Shown in pieces: positions 8,008 to 16,420 of a stretch of 64,000 nucleotides of DNA. The stretch spans positions 1 through 64,000 of the forward strand of contig DATAOI010000092.1 in assembly GCA_036265815.1 (NCBI GenBank), read 5' to 3'. The stretch is from Gemmatimonadales bacterium. GTDB lineage: Bacteria > Gemmatimonadota > Gemmatimonadetes > Gemmatimonadales > GWC2-71-9. The position numbers and the translations under genes are program-made. The notes under the pieces were generated by a model that saw only the letters and a list, made by a program, of their open reading frames with translations, was not told where the DNA came from and searched no databases. Position 1 is the first letter of the stretch, and each line of letters opens with the position of its first letter.

Positions 8008-9765
8008 ATGCGCGCACGCGGGTCGCTCGGCGCAGCTTCGTGTGCCATGCTGGTGGGGTTGCTCCTCACCGGCTGCCGAGAGACGCAGGATTCTGCACCA
8101 GCAGCAAGGCCCGACGTTCCCCTCGACCAGGAGACCGATGGCAGTACCCTCGCCCCCATCGATCTGGTCTACGTCTGCGGCAACAAGTTTCTCGCCACCA
8201 ACGGGACGCCGGCGCGGCTGGACCTGACGTACCGGGTGGCTGGGACCTCGGAATCGGGCCAGGTATCGCTGGTCGAGGCGCCGAACGAGGACCCGGCGCA
8301 CAGCGAGACGGAGATCGAGACGAGGCACGCCGGAGTGGTCGAGCTCTACCGCAACGACGAGCGAGTGGCCCGGCGGGCGAACGGAGGTCTGGCGTGCGGG
8401 GCACCCGCTATTGCGGCGACGGTCGCTGGAGTCGCGACGGACCCCGCCTCCGGGGGACAGTGGACGCCACCGTTCGCCTGGCCCATCGTGGCCGTCCATC
8501 TCACCCTGTTGCCCACCGGGAAGGTGTTGAGCTGGGGACACAACGGCGTGCCAACGGTGTGGGACCCAGGCACCGGTGTCTTCACCTCGGTCCCGAGCCC
8601 TTCCCTGCTATTCTGCGCCGGAGAGACGCTGCTGCCTGATGGTCGGGTCTTCGTGGCGGGCGGTCACATCGATGACGATCGTGGGCTCCCGGACCTCAAC
8701 CTGTTCGACCCCGTGAGCGAAACGTGGTCCTCCGGCCCGCCGATGGCCAAGGGCCGGTGGTACCCAACGACCACCACCCTGGGTACCGGCGAGGTGCTGA
8801 CGATCGCGGGTCGCGACCAGACCTCCACCAACGTGTTGATCCCGGAGGTGTGGACCGGCAGCGCCTGGCGTGCGCTGAGCTCGGCCAGCCGGACGCTCCC
8901 GTACTACCCGCGAATGTTTCTGGCGCCGAACGGGCGCGTCTTTCTGGCCGGCGAGAAGCAGAAGACGCTCTACCTCAAGACCTCCGGCACGGGATCCTGG
9001 AGCAGCGTGGGGTACCGATTGTACGGAACGCGGGACTACGGCTCGGCCGTGATGTACCAGCCGGGGAAGATCCTCTACGCCGGTGGCGGCCGTACCACCA
9101 ACACGGCGGAGATCATTGATCTCAATCCAGCCACTCCCGCATGGCACTGGACCGGCTCGATGGCCTTCGCGCGGCGGCACCTCAACGCCACCGTCCTGCC
9201 GACCGGCGATGTGCTGGCCACCGGCGGCACCGCCGGCAGCGGATTCACCGACGAGTCCAAGGCGGTGCACGCGGCCGAGCTCTGGAACCCGCAGGCGGGC
9301 TCCAACGGCCAGTGGACCACTCTGGCCAGCAACACCTCCGTCCGAGGCTATCACGGGACATCGATTCTGCTGCCGGACGGCCGGGTGCTGAATGCGGGCA
9401 GCGGGGATGGGGGCGTGGCCACCGCGCAGCTCAACGCGGAGCTCTACTCACCGCCCTACCTATTCAACGGCACCCGTCCGGTCATCACCAGCGCCCCTGC
9501 GACGATCGGCTATATGGGGACATTCTTTGTCGGCCAGACGGACGGGACGCCGATCGGCAGTGTTGCGCTCATCCGGCTGGGCTCGACCACGCACGCCTTC
9601 GACCAGAACCAGCGATTCGTTCCGTTGTCGTTCACCAGCGTGAGCGGCGGCCTCACTCTGACGGCGCCGACCAGCCGGAGCATCGCGCCTCCGGGGCACT
9701 ACATGCTGTTCATCGTGAGTACGGCGCGGGTCCCGTCGGTCGCCAGGATCGTCAAGCTGCAGTAG
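8008..9765 (+). CDS. AA5-type copper radical oxidase lipoprotein (galactose/glyoxal oxidase-like)
   Basis: The 585-residue protein has a good lipobox (L-L-T-G-C). Residues 25-150 form a short unknown N-terminal region with a possible disulfide (VYVCGN and GLACG). A kelch-type propeller follows, then a DUF1929 C-terminal domain. The full active-site set is visible: C203 (LLFCAG), Y252 (RWYPT), Y448-H449 (GYHG) and H564 (PPGHYM). The reaction expected from the family is O2-dependent oxidation of an alcohol or aldehyde to yield H2O2. Unlike its neighbour at 5519 it lacks Ig-like domains. Its last 14 bases overlap the 3' end of the convergent ispE gene. Start ATG at 8008 follows a GGAGAG ribosome-binding site. 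Confidence 0.88.
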   Translation: MRARGSLGAASCAMLVGLLLTGCRETQDSAPAARPDVPLDQETDGSTLAPIDLVYVCGNKFLATNGTPARLDLTYRVAGTSESGQVSLVEAPNEDPAHSETEIETRHAGVVELYRNDERVARRANGGLACGAPAIAATVAGVATDPASGGQWTPPFAWPIVAVHLTLLPTGKVLSWGHNGVPTVWDPGTGVFTSVPSPSLLFCAGETLLPDGRVFVAGGHIDDDRGLPDLNLFDPVSETWSSGPPMAKGRWYPTTTTLGTGEVLTIAGRDQTSTNVLIPEVWTGSAWRALSSASRTLPYYPRMFLAPNGRVFLAGEKQKTLYLKTSGTGSWSSVGYRLYGTRDYGSAVMYQPGKILYAGGGRTTNTAEIIDLNPATPAWHWTGSMAFARRHLNATVLPTGDVLATGGTAGSGFTDESKAVHAAELWNPQAGSNGQWTTLASNTSVRGYHGTSILLPDGRVLNAGSGDGGVATAQLNAELYSPPYLFNGTRPVITSAPATIGYMGTFFVGQTDGTPIGSVALIRLGSTTHAFDQNQRFVPLSFTSVSGGLTLTAPTSRSIAPPGHYMLFIVSTARVPSVARIVKLQ

Positions 9766-10627
9766 ACGCGAGAGTCTCGGCCGCCGCCACGGCTCCGTGC
9801 TTGCGGCCGAGCATCATGCGGGCATCGTCGCGCTCCCGGGCGGAGCGATAGACGGCGAAGAGCGTCGATCCGGATCCGCTCATCCGGCAGACCAGTGGAT
9901 GGGTGGCCACCAGCGCCTCGAACGCGGCGCGCACCTCCGGGTGCCGGCCGAACACCGCGGACTCGAAGTCGTTCCCCGCCATCCGCCCGATGTCACCCCA
10001 GCGAGAAAGCGCGTCGAGGTCCAGCGCGACGGCGCCGCGCCGGCCAGCCGACTGCCGCGCCGCATCGACCCAGCCGTAGGCCTCCGCGGTCGCAATGGCC
10101 ACGGGTGGCGTCAGCAGCAGGAGGGGCGCGGCGGGAAGCGGAGGAAGTCGGAGCAGCCGCTCGCCATGACCCCAGGCTAGAGCGAGCGGGGCCCCGGTCA
10201 GGAAGAACGGTACGTCGCTGCCCAGCCGGGCGGCGAGCTGCAGCAGCTCATGGCGGGGCACAGCGTTTCCCGCCAGCTGATTGGCACCCCGTAAGGCCGC
10301 CGCCGCGTCGCTGGAGCCGCCCCCCAGACCCGCGCGCACCGGAATCCGCTTGGTCAGAGTCAGGTGAGCCGCGAAGCGGTTGCCGGTCGATTCGAGGACC
10401 ATCGCCGCGGCCCGCAGGGCCAGGTTCTGCTCCGGCGGGCCCACGTCCGCGCCCTCGACCTCGATCGTGACACCCCGACCTTCCCGCCGCTCGAGCCGTA
10501 TCTGGTCCGCCAGGCTCACCAGACAGAACAGCGTCTCCAGGCCGTGGAATCCGTCTGATTCCCGCGCCAGGACCCGCAGGAAGAGGTTGATCTTGGCGGG
10601 TGCGGAGAGGGTGACGGACTCGCTCAT
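9752..10627 (-). CDS. ispE: 4-diphosphocytidyl-2-C-methyl-D-erythritol kinase
   Basis: This GHMP-family kinase of 291 residues phosphorylates CDP-methylerythritol in the non-mevalonate (MEP) isoprenoid pathway. It shows the PAKINLFL substrate motif at 10-17 with the catalytic Lys12, the ATP loop RAGLGGGSSD at 98-107, the catalytic Asp139 in GSDVPFF, and the C-terminal M-S-G-S-G-S-T motif. Its ATG overlaps the stop of the upstream membrane-protein gene (ATGA). The 3' end overlaps the convergent oxidase gene by 14 bases. Confidence 0.95.
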   Translation of the reverse strand: MSESVTLSAPAKINLFLRVLARESDGFHGLETLFCLVSLADQIRLERREGRGVTIEVEGADVGPPEQNLALRAAAMVLESTGNRFAAHLTLTKRIPVRAGLGGGSSDAAAALRGANQLAGNAVPRHELLQLAARLGSDVPFFLTGAPLALAWGHGERLLRLPPLPAAPLLLLTPPVAIATAEAYGWVDAARQSAGRRGAVALDLDALSRWGDIGRMAGNDFESAVFGRHPEVRAAFEALVATHPLVCRMSGSGSTLFAVYRSARERDDARMMLGRKHGAVAAAETLASTAA

Positions 10628-11658
10628 ACCACCGGTCGGCGGAGGTCCCCAAGGCCGATCGGCGTCCGGGCGAGCGACCAGGCGCCCAGCAGGATGATCG
10701 GGAGAAAGGTGGTGGCGTGGAAGGCGATCGCGTAGGACGACGCCAGTGCATTGGGCACTTCATACAGCGCCAGCGCGGCCACGATGGCGGCCTCGAACTG
10801 CCCCACAAAGCCGGGGGTGAACTGCACGGTGATGCCGAAGATCAGCACGCCCTGAAGCAGGAGCGCGCCGACGAAGCTCACCGGGATGCCGAACGCCTCG
10901 AAGCCCACGTAAAAGGCGGCGGCGTTGGTCAGCCAGACCGCGAACGACCAGAACACGACGCCGGCCAGCCGGGCAGGCGAGCGGAGCACGGCGAGTCCCT
11001 GGCGGATGCCTTCGAGTAACGTCACGATCTTGTCGGTCACCCGGCCCGCCGGTAGCGCTCGCCGCACCAGCCGCTCGGTGGCCAGCGGGAACGCCACCAT
11101 GAGCACGGCGGCCACCAGGGCCGCCAGACCCATCGTGCCCGCGGCCTGAGCCGCATGGCGGAGCGAGACACCGCCGACGGCGATGTCGGGCGGGAAGTCG
11201 GACGCCAGCAGGGCGATGATGAGTAGAGCCACCACGGCCAGGCCATCGAAGATGCGCTCCACCGCGATGGAAGAGAGCACCGCACTGAAGCGGGCACCGG
11301 CCAGACGGGTCGCCGCGAAAGTGCGGACCAGCTCACCGGCGCGGAAGGGCAGCAGGTTGTTGGCCATGAAGCCGATGGCGACCGCGTGCCAGAGCGGCCA
11401 GGCCGGCAGCGGACCGCCCCGCTCGTCGCGGAGCAGGAGCCGCCAGCGCACCAGCCGAAGCGGGAAGGTGGAGGTGGCGAGGACAACCGCCACGGCCAAG
11501 GGAACCGATCGTGCCGCGCGGAGATGAAGGAGGACCTCGGAGAGGTGCACACCCCGAAGCGCCCAGAACAGGAGGGCCACGGCGAGCGCGATGCCGAGCA
11601 GGGCGGCAACGGCGCGGCGCGCCGTCTCTCCGCGCGAGCCCGTCTCAGGCTTCGGCAA
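10624..11658 (-). CDS. Lysylphosphatidylglycerol synthase-type (UPF0104) membrane protein
   Basis: This polytopic membrane protein of about 344 residues belongs to the LPG-synthase transmembrane/AglD-like family. About eight hydrophobic segments are visible. Family features include FMANNLLPFRAGELVRTF near residue 100 (the N-N-L-L-P-x-R-x-G-E motif), S-x-x-V-E-R-I-F-D-G, and FTPGFVGQFEAAIVAAL. Such proteins are flippase-like or act in lipid-linked glycan or phospholipid modification; no catalytic domain is fused here. No ATG or GTG is near the expected start. A TTG at 11658-11656 overlaps the previous gene by 14 bases and is my choice. The frame extending to 11937 is an artefact. The stop overlaps ispE (ATGA). 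Confidence 0.75.
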   Translation of the reverse strand: MPKPETGSRGETARRAVAALLGIALAVALLFWALRGVHLSEVLLHLRAARSVPLAVAVVLATSTFPLRLVRWRLLLRDERGGPLPAWPLWHAVAIGFMANNLLPFRAGELVRTFAATRLAGARFSAVLSSIAVERIFDGLAVVALLIIALLASDFPPDIAVGGVSLRHAAQAAGTMGLAALVAAVLMVAFPLATERLVRRALPAGRVTDKIVTLLEGIRQGLAVLRSPARLAGVVFWSFAVWLTNAAAFYVGFEAFGIPVSFVGALLLQGVLIFGITVQFTPGFVGQFEAAIVAALALYEVPNALASSYAIAFHATTFLPIILLGAWSLARTPIGLGDLRRPVV

Positions 11659-13402
11659 GCGCGAGCGGCACGAGGTCGAGCAACTCCTGCAGCAGTGGCT
11701 GAATGGCGTCGAGCCCGCCGTGACGGGTGAGCTCGTCGGCCAGCTGCTGGCGCACCAGACCGGCGCGCTCCAGCGCCGCGCGGCCGCGGTAGCAGAGGGC
11801 AGCGATCTCCACGGTCTGCAGATCAGGCACCGGAGCGATGGCCGGCTCGGATGCAGGTGAGCCCGCCGCCTCGCGCCGCAGCCGGTCATAGGTGCGGAAG
11901 CTCGCTTCCAGTCCCCACTCCGGGGGATCGGGCGCAAGAGCGGCGATTGGTATCACGTCATCGGAGGCTTCGTCGGGGGCGAGACTCAGGATCGATACCG
12001 GCTCCTCGTCGTAGAGCAGGGAATCGATGGAGACGACGTCGGTCTCGCCATTGATCAATCCGGTGGCCCCGCGGGGCGATAGGGCTGTCTCCGCGTGTGG
12101 CCGAGCGCGGGGAGCCGGTGTGGCTGCCAGCGTCGTCGCCGCCTGCGGGGGCTGTTCCGCGAGACGGAGTCCGTCCAGCCGATACGCCACATCGAGGATA
12201 CGGCGCGAGATCAGCATCCGGTCGTCCGCGTCGGCCACAGCGCGAAGCAGCTCGCCGCCCTCGCGCAAGCAGCCCACCAGCGCCGCGGTTGCGCTAGCCG
12301 CCACGCCAACCGCGAGGGCCTCACGTGCCGAGCGGGCGAAGACCGCCAGGCCGCTGGCCACCGGATCGGGCCCGGGGGAGCCCGCCGAGCGCAGCACGCC
12401 GAGCAGGTGGTAGAGCCGGAGGTCGCGCTCCGTGGCCGAGCGGGCGTTGGCGATGAGATCGGCGCTCTGGCAGAGGTGCTCGCCGTGACTCACCAGCTCC
12501 AGGGGCCCCAGCGGGGCAGGGGCGGCGAACTGCGGTTGTGCCAGCGGTGGAGTGACCGGCTCCGGATCACCGGCGAAGAAGAGCGACTCGATCGGCACGA
12601 CGTCGCGCTCCACCGCGAAGGCTCGGAGCAGCAGATCGGTGAAGCGCCGGGCCTCCGGCGCCTCCGGGTCGGGGCGGCCGCGCTCCGCGATGTCGCGCGA
12701 CATCCGGGTCAGCGCCTGGGACGCCGCGCCCATCACCTCGTCCACGCCGGGTGGCGGAGCGAAGAGCCGGGTGAGATCGCCGACCGCGAGCTCGATGCCA
12801 TCCAGGATCTCGGGCAGGGGGACGAGCTCGCCCAGTTCGGCGAGTCCGCGCAGCGACTGCATCCGCCGGATGACGGTATACAACGGCTCGCGATCGCCGG
12901 GCGCGCTGCGGAGCGAGCGCGCCGCCCGATCGAGCGCGCTGGCGATGAGCGCCCCTTCGCGGGCCACGAAGGCGCGCACACCGGTGTTGAGCTCGCCGCG
13001 CTCGGCGTGGTGCTGCTGCTCCTCCGCTTCGGCGCGTCCGGCGAGCGACTCGAGACCCAAGGCCAGGCGGGACGCGCGCGCCGAGTCCGCCTCGGTCCAG
13101 TCGCGCACCCGGCGGATGAGCAGCCGAAACTCCTCCACCGCCTGTACCAGATGCGCCCGGAGCGCCGCGTCCCAGTCGCGGGGCTGGTCTCGATGCGCCC
13201 GGGCCAGTGCCTCGAGCCCGGCCGCCGCGCGGGCGATCGCATGTTGACCGGCCATCAACGCTGAGCCCCGGAGCACCCGTGCGTTGCGCAGGAACTCATC
13301 GGCAGGCGGCGCCTGCTCCCGATCGACCTCGGACTCGAGGCGGTCGAGGCACTCGCCCGCCTCGAGGGCGAAGAAGTCGGCGCTGGCCAGGGGATTGGTC
13401 AT
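11645..13402 (-). CDS. Hpt-like domain protein lacking the phosphoacceptor histidine
   Basis: The 585-residue, mostly alpha-helical protein is rich in Ala, Arg and Glu. Its N-terminus resembles a CheA-type Hpt domain: FLRNARVLRGSALMAGQHA corresponds to the usual A-H-x-L-K-G-S-A-x-x-x-G motif, but the phosphorylatable His is Arg42. Several further helical segments and low-complexity, acidic linkers follow (S-I-D-S-L-L-Y-D-E-E-P and I-P-I-E-S-L-F-F type repeats), suggesting a scaffold or decoy rather than a phosphorelay enzyme. No kinase, receiver or membrane segment is present. It follows pdxJ by 13 bases. A GTG at 13408 is an alternative start. The Hpt assignment is inferred by eye and is not certain. 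Confidence 0.55.
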   Translation of the reverse strand: MTNPLASADFFALEAGECLDRLESEVDREQAPPADEFLRNARVLRGSALMAGQHAIARAAAGLEALARAHRDQPRDWDAALRAHLVQAVEEFRLLIRRVRDWTEADSARASRLALGLESLAGRAEAEEQQHHAERGELNTGVRAFVAREGALIASALDRAARSLRSAPGDREPLYTVIRRMQSLRGLAELGELVPLPEILDGIELAVGDLTRLFAPPPGVDEVMGAASQALTRMSRDIAERGRPDPEAPEARRFTDLLLRAFAVERDVVPIESLFFAGDPEPVTPPLAQPQFAAPAPLGPLELVSHGEHLCQSADLIANARSATERDLRLYHLLGVLRSAGSPGPDPVASGLAVFARSAREALAVGVAASATAALVGCLREGGELLRAVADADDRMLISRRILDVAYRLDGLRLAEQPPQAATTLAATPAPRARPHAETALSPRGATGLINGETDVVSIDSLLYDEEPVSILSLAPDEASDDVIPIAALAPDPPEWGLEASFRTYDRLRREAAGSPASEPAIAPVPDLQTVEIAALCYRGRAALERAGLVRQQLADELTRHGGLDAIQPLLQELLDLVPLALAEA

Positions 13403-13415
13403 AGCCACTAAGCTA

Positions 13416-14138
13416 TCAGCGCCTCGCGCCGCGCACCAAGTGGCCCATCTCGCTGACCGCGGAGCGCATCCCGACCATTGCGGCGCGGCTCACCACGCTG
13501 TGGCCGATGTTGAGCTCCTCGATCTCCATTATGGCGGCGACCGGCACGACATTCTGGTAGGTGAGACCATGGCCCGCGTGCACGAACAAGCCCATGTCGG
13601 CCGCGTGACGCGCCGCCCGGCGGAGCTCCTCCAGGGCCGCATCACCTTGGCGCCAGCCATGGGCGTAGCGTCCGGTGTGCAGCTCGACCGCGGGGACGCC
13701 CAGGTCTTTGGCGGCGTCGAGCGCGGCGGCGTCGGGATCCACGAACAGGCTCACCCGGGCCCCGACCTCGTCCAGCCGGCGAATCGTCTCCCGAAGCCGC
13801 GGATTGGGCCGGGCCAGGTCGAGCCCGCCCTCAGTCGTCACTTCTTCCCGCCGCTCGGGAACGATGGTGGCCTGGTAGGGTCGCAGGCGGCAGGCGAGCT
13901 CGACCACATCCGAGCTGGTGGCGAGCTCGAGGTTGAGGACCTTCACCCTGGGGGCCAGGCGCTCGACATCGTGATCCTGGATGTGGCGGCGGTCTTCCCG
14001 AAGGTGGACAGTGATTCCGTCTGCTCCGGCAGCCTCGCAGAGAAGGGCGGCCTCGACCGGGTCGGGCTCGTCGGTCCGCCGCGCCTCCCGCACGGTCGCG
14101 ACGTGATCGACGTTGATGTACAGCCGGATCGGTGTCAT
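13416..14138 (-). CDS. pdxJ: Pyridoxine 5'-phosphate synthase
   Basis: This 240-residue TIM-barrel enzyme condenses 3-amino-2-oxopropyl phosphate with 1-deoxyxylulose 5-phosphate to make pyridoxine 5'-phosphate, the last ring-forming step of DXP-dependent vitamin B6 synthesis. Diagnostic segments are [12 protein letters not shown] near the N-terminus, [31 protein letters not shown] and [12 protein letters not shown]. Length is normal for the family. It starts the minus-strand group that continues through the Hpt-like protein, the LPG-type protein and ispE; it shares the DXP precursor with the MEP pathway served by ispE. Confidence 0.97.
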   Translation of the reverse strand: MTPIRLYINVDHVATVREARRTDEPDPVEAALLCEAAGADGITVHLREDRRHIQDHDVERLAPRVKVLNLELATSSDVVELACRLRPYQATIVPERREEVTTEGGLDLARPNPRLRETIRRLDEVGARVSLFVDPDAAALDAAKDLGVPAVELHTGRYAHGWRQGDAALEELRRAARHAADMGLFVHAGHGLTYQNVVPVAAIMEIEELNIGHSVVSRAAMVGMRSAVSEMGHLVRGARR

Positions 14139-14197
14139 TGCCCGGGGCTCCAGAGCCGGTTAAGTTCGCCAGCCAACATCCCACCAGTGAGAGAGTT

Positions 14198-14668
14198 GTG
14201 ATTCAGCGACTAGGGTTCGCGGCCGGGCTTGCGCTGGCTGCGTGCGGTGGTGCCGGCGCCGGGACAGCGCCGGTCCGGCCGGCCGGCACCGCGGCCGAGG
14301 CGGTGCAGAGCTTCATGAAGGCCGTAGTGGACAGCAATGTGGCCAAGATGGCGTCCCTCTGGGGCACCGCCGCGGGCCCGGCGTCCAAGACCCACCAGCC
14401 GTCGGACTACGAGCGCCGGGTCACCATCATGCAGGCGTACCTCCGCAGCGACGACTCGCGGATCGCGTCCGACACCCCGCAGAACCCTCCCACCAAGCAC
14501 GCCGTGCAGGTCGAGATCCGTCGCGCCGCCTGCACCTGGATCGTGCCGTTCGTGGTGATCCAGCTGGCAGACGGGAGCTGGCTGGTCAACCAGGTGGACA
14601 TTGCCGCGGCCGGCAACCCCGCGCGTCCGTGCAACCCCTCGGAGAAAGACAGCACCGGCCAGCAGTGA
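14198..14668 (+). CDS. Small lipoprotein, DUF4878/NTF2-like (uncertain)
   Basis: The 156-residue protein has a classic lipobox (L-A-L-A-A-C). The mature part begins with a helix AEAVQSFMKAVVDSNVAKMA, followed by a strand-rich region ending in A-D-G-S-W-L-V-N-Q-V-D. This helix-plus-sheet order is typical of NTF2-like DUF4878 lipoproteins. Two Cys residues in the second half may pair. The GTG start at 14198 is preferred because GTGAGAG lies just upstream and the signal peptide begins there; an in-frame ATG at 14132 would overlap pdxJ. Function is unknown. Confidence 0.7.
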   Translation: MIQRLGFAAGLALAACGGAGAGTAPVRPAGTAAEAVQSFMKAVVDSNVAKMASLWGTAAGPASKTHQPSDYERRVTIMQAYLRSDDSRIASDTPQNPPTKHAVQVEIRRAACTWIVPFVVIQLADGSWLVNQVDIAAAGNPARPCNPSEKDSTGQQ

Positions 14669-14700
14669 CCCGGGAACCTCTCACGCCGGTCCTTGTTATC

Positions 14701-15096
14701 TTATTCGGTTAACTCGAGCAGGATCCCCGCCGTCGCCGAGGGATGGACGAAGGCGATGCGGCGCCCGCCAGCGCCCAGCCGGGGAACCTCGTCGATCAAC
14801 CGGTAGCCGGCCGCACGACACGCGTCGAGGGCGGCATCCAGGTCGGTCACCCGATAGCAGATGTGATGAATGCCGGGGCCGCGCCGGGTGAGGAACCGGC
14901 CGATGGGACTGTCTGGCTGGAGTGGTGCCAGCAGCTCCACCTCGGCATCACCGAAGGGCAGGGCCACGATGGCGGCACCGTCGGCGGTCTCAGGGGCATG
15001 GGGTTCGAGGCCCAGCACGTCGCGGTAGAAGGCAAGGGCCACGTCGAGGTCGGGCACGGCAACGCCGACATGCGCGATGCGGGGGCGATCAGGCAC
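14701..15096 (-). CDS. mce: Methylmalonyl-CoA epimerase
   Basis: The 131-residue protein of the glyoxalase/VOC fold interconverts (R)- and (S)-methylmalonyl-CoA in propionate metabolism. It has two beta-alpha-beta-beta-beta modules. Metal-ligand candidates are His8 in I-A-H-V-G-V-A-V-P-D, the His pair in GIHHICYRV, and the Glu in I-L-L-E-L-T-E at the C-terminus. The segments A-L-A-F-Y-R-D-V-L-G-L and DAALDACRAAGYRLI are typical. It is divergent from thioredoxin with 56 bases between the starts. No mutase gene is in the window. Confidence 0.88.
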   Translation of the reverse strand: MPDRPRIAHVGVAVPDLDVALAFYRDVLGLEPHAPETADGAAIVALPFGDAEVELLAPLQPDSPIGRFLTRRGPGIHHICYRVTDLDAALDACRAAGYRLIDEVPRLGAGGRRIAFVHPSATAGILLELTE

Positions 15097-15152
15097 GCGG
15101 TCCCTCCGACGGATTTGAGTCGAGCAGGTATCAACTACAGGAGAATAACATC

Positions 15153-15491
15153 ATGGCCGCGCCGAATGCTCCCAGTGTCCACGTGACCGACGCCTCGTTC
15201 GCCGCCGAAATCGAGCAGGCGAACGGACTCATTCTGGTCGATTTCTGGGCGACCTGGTGCGGGCCGTGCCTCATCGTCGCTCCCATACTGGAGCAGCTCG
15301 CGGGTGAGTACGCCGGTCGCGCCAAGGTGGCCAAGGTGGACGTCGACGCCAACCAGCGGACCGCGATGCGGTTCAACGTGCGCTCGATTCCCAGCATCCT
15401 CTTCTTCAAGAACGGCCAGCACGTCGACACCGTGATCGGCGCCGTTCCCAAGGCCACGCTGGAAGGCAAGATCAAGCAGCACCTCGCCTGA
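15153..15491 (+). CDS. trxA: Thioredoxin
   Basis: This 112-residue cytosolic thioredoxin reduces protein disulfides. The redox centre W-C-G-P-C (C36, C39) follows LVDFWATW. The conserved Asp in the A-K-V-D-V-D segment and the cis-Pro loop R-S-I-P-S-I-L-F-F are present. The ATG at 15153 follows an AGGAGA ribosome-binding site. A strong terminator follows directly, so it is probably transcribed alone. Confidence 0.96.
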   Translation: MAAPNAPSVHVTDASFAAEIEQANGLILVDFWATWCGPCLIVAPILEQLAGEYAGRAKVAKVDVDANQRTAMRFNVRSIPSILFFKNGQHVDTVIGAVPKATLEGKIKQHLA

Positions 15492-15507
15492 GACGGTGAT
15501 CTCACGG

Positions 15508-15550
15508 AAAGGAGTGGAGGGGCCGTCGCCGGCCCCTCCACTCCTTTCGT
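15508..15550 (+). terminator. Intrinsic terminator of trxA
   Basis: A perfect 17-bp stem (15508-15524 with 15531-15547) with a six-base loop ends in CCTTT and is followed by CGTCTTT. It starts 17 bases after the thioredoxin stop and separates trxA from the rsmI operon. Confidence 0.88.
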
Positions 15551-15580
15551 CTTTCCGGTCCGGGCTATCATTCCGGCACC

Positions 15581-16420
15581 ATGAGCGATCCCGGCACACT
15601 CTACGTCGTGGCGACTCCGCTGGGCAACCTGAACGACCTCACGGCACGTGCCAGCGAGGTGCTCCGGTCCGTGCCGGTGGTGGCCGCGGAGGATACCCGC
15701 CGCACCCGCGGTCTCCTGGCTCACCTCGGCGCGTCACCGACCGTGCTCAGCTACCACGCGCACTCGGAGGACCGCCGGCTGGAGGCGCTGCTGGAGATCC
15801 TCGCAGAGGGCCGGGACGTCGCGCTGGTCTCCGACGCGGGCACCCCAGGCGTCAGTGACCCTGGCGCCGGCCTGGTCTCGGCCGCCCGCGCCGGGGGGAT
15901 CACCGTCATCCCGGTCCCGGGCCCTTCGGCGGTGGCGACGGCACTGTCCGCCTCGGGGCTTCCCGCGGACCGCTACGTCTTCCTGGGATTCGTGCCTCGT
16001 AAAGGGAGCGAGCGGACCCGGCTCCTGGCCCGTGCGGCGTCGGAGGAATGGAGCGTCGTCCTGTTCGAGGCGCCGTCCCGACTGGTGGCATTGCTCCGAG
16101 ATCTCGGCGCGGCGGCGGGGGCGGGCCGTCCGGCGGTAGTCGCGCGTGAGCTGACCAAGCTGCACGAGGAGTTTCGGGCCGACACGCTGGGCGAGCTGAT
16201 GAACTATTATTCTGAGGTCCCCCCGCGTGGCGAGCTCACCATCGTGCTGCAGGGCACGGGCGGCCCGGCGGCGCCCTCGGATCGCACGGAGGACGCTGTC
16301 GAACAGGCCACCGTGCTCCTGGCCCAGGGTCTCACCCGGCGCGAGGTGGTGCGGCGGCTGACCGAAACCCTCGGGCTGCCACGGAACGACGCCTACCGGC
16401 TGGTGATGGAGTTGCCCTGA
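15581..16420 (+). CDS. rsmI: 16S rRNA (cytidine1402-2'-O)-methyltransferase
   Basis: This 279-residue SAM-dependent tetrapyrrole-methylase-fold enzyme 2'-O-methylates C1402 in the ribosomal decoding centre. Signature segments are LYVVATPLGNLNDLTARA at the N-terminus, A-A-E-D-T-R-R-T, VSDAGTPGVSDPGAGL, V-P-G-P-S-A-V-A-T-A-L and R-E-L-T-K-L-H-E-E. Its TGA overlaps the ATG of the DUF4159 gene (TGATG), so it heads the long operon that follows, although its role seems unrelated to the exported proteins. Confidence 0.96.
   Translation: MSDPGTLYVVATPLGNLNDLTARASEVLRSVPVVAAEDTRRTRGLLAHLGASPTVLSYHAHSEDRRLEALLEILAEGRDVALVSDAGTPGVSDPGAGLVSAARAGGITVIPVPGPSAVATALSASGLPADRYVFLGFVPRKGSERTRLLARAASEEWSVVLFEAPSRLVALLRDLGAAAGAGRPAVVARELTKLHEEFRADTLGELMNYYSEVPPRGELTIVLQGTGGPAAPSDRTEDAVEQATVLLAQGLTRREVVRRLTETLGLPRNDAYRLVMELP

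Noticed and set aside
12095-13264. Long plus-strand frames opposite the Hpt-like protein gene
   Set aside because: Antisense shadows of a GC-rich coding sequence; composition is Arg/Gly/Ala with no motif or ribosome-binding site.
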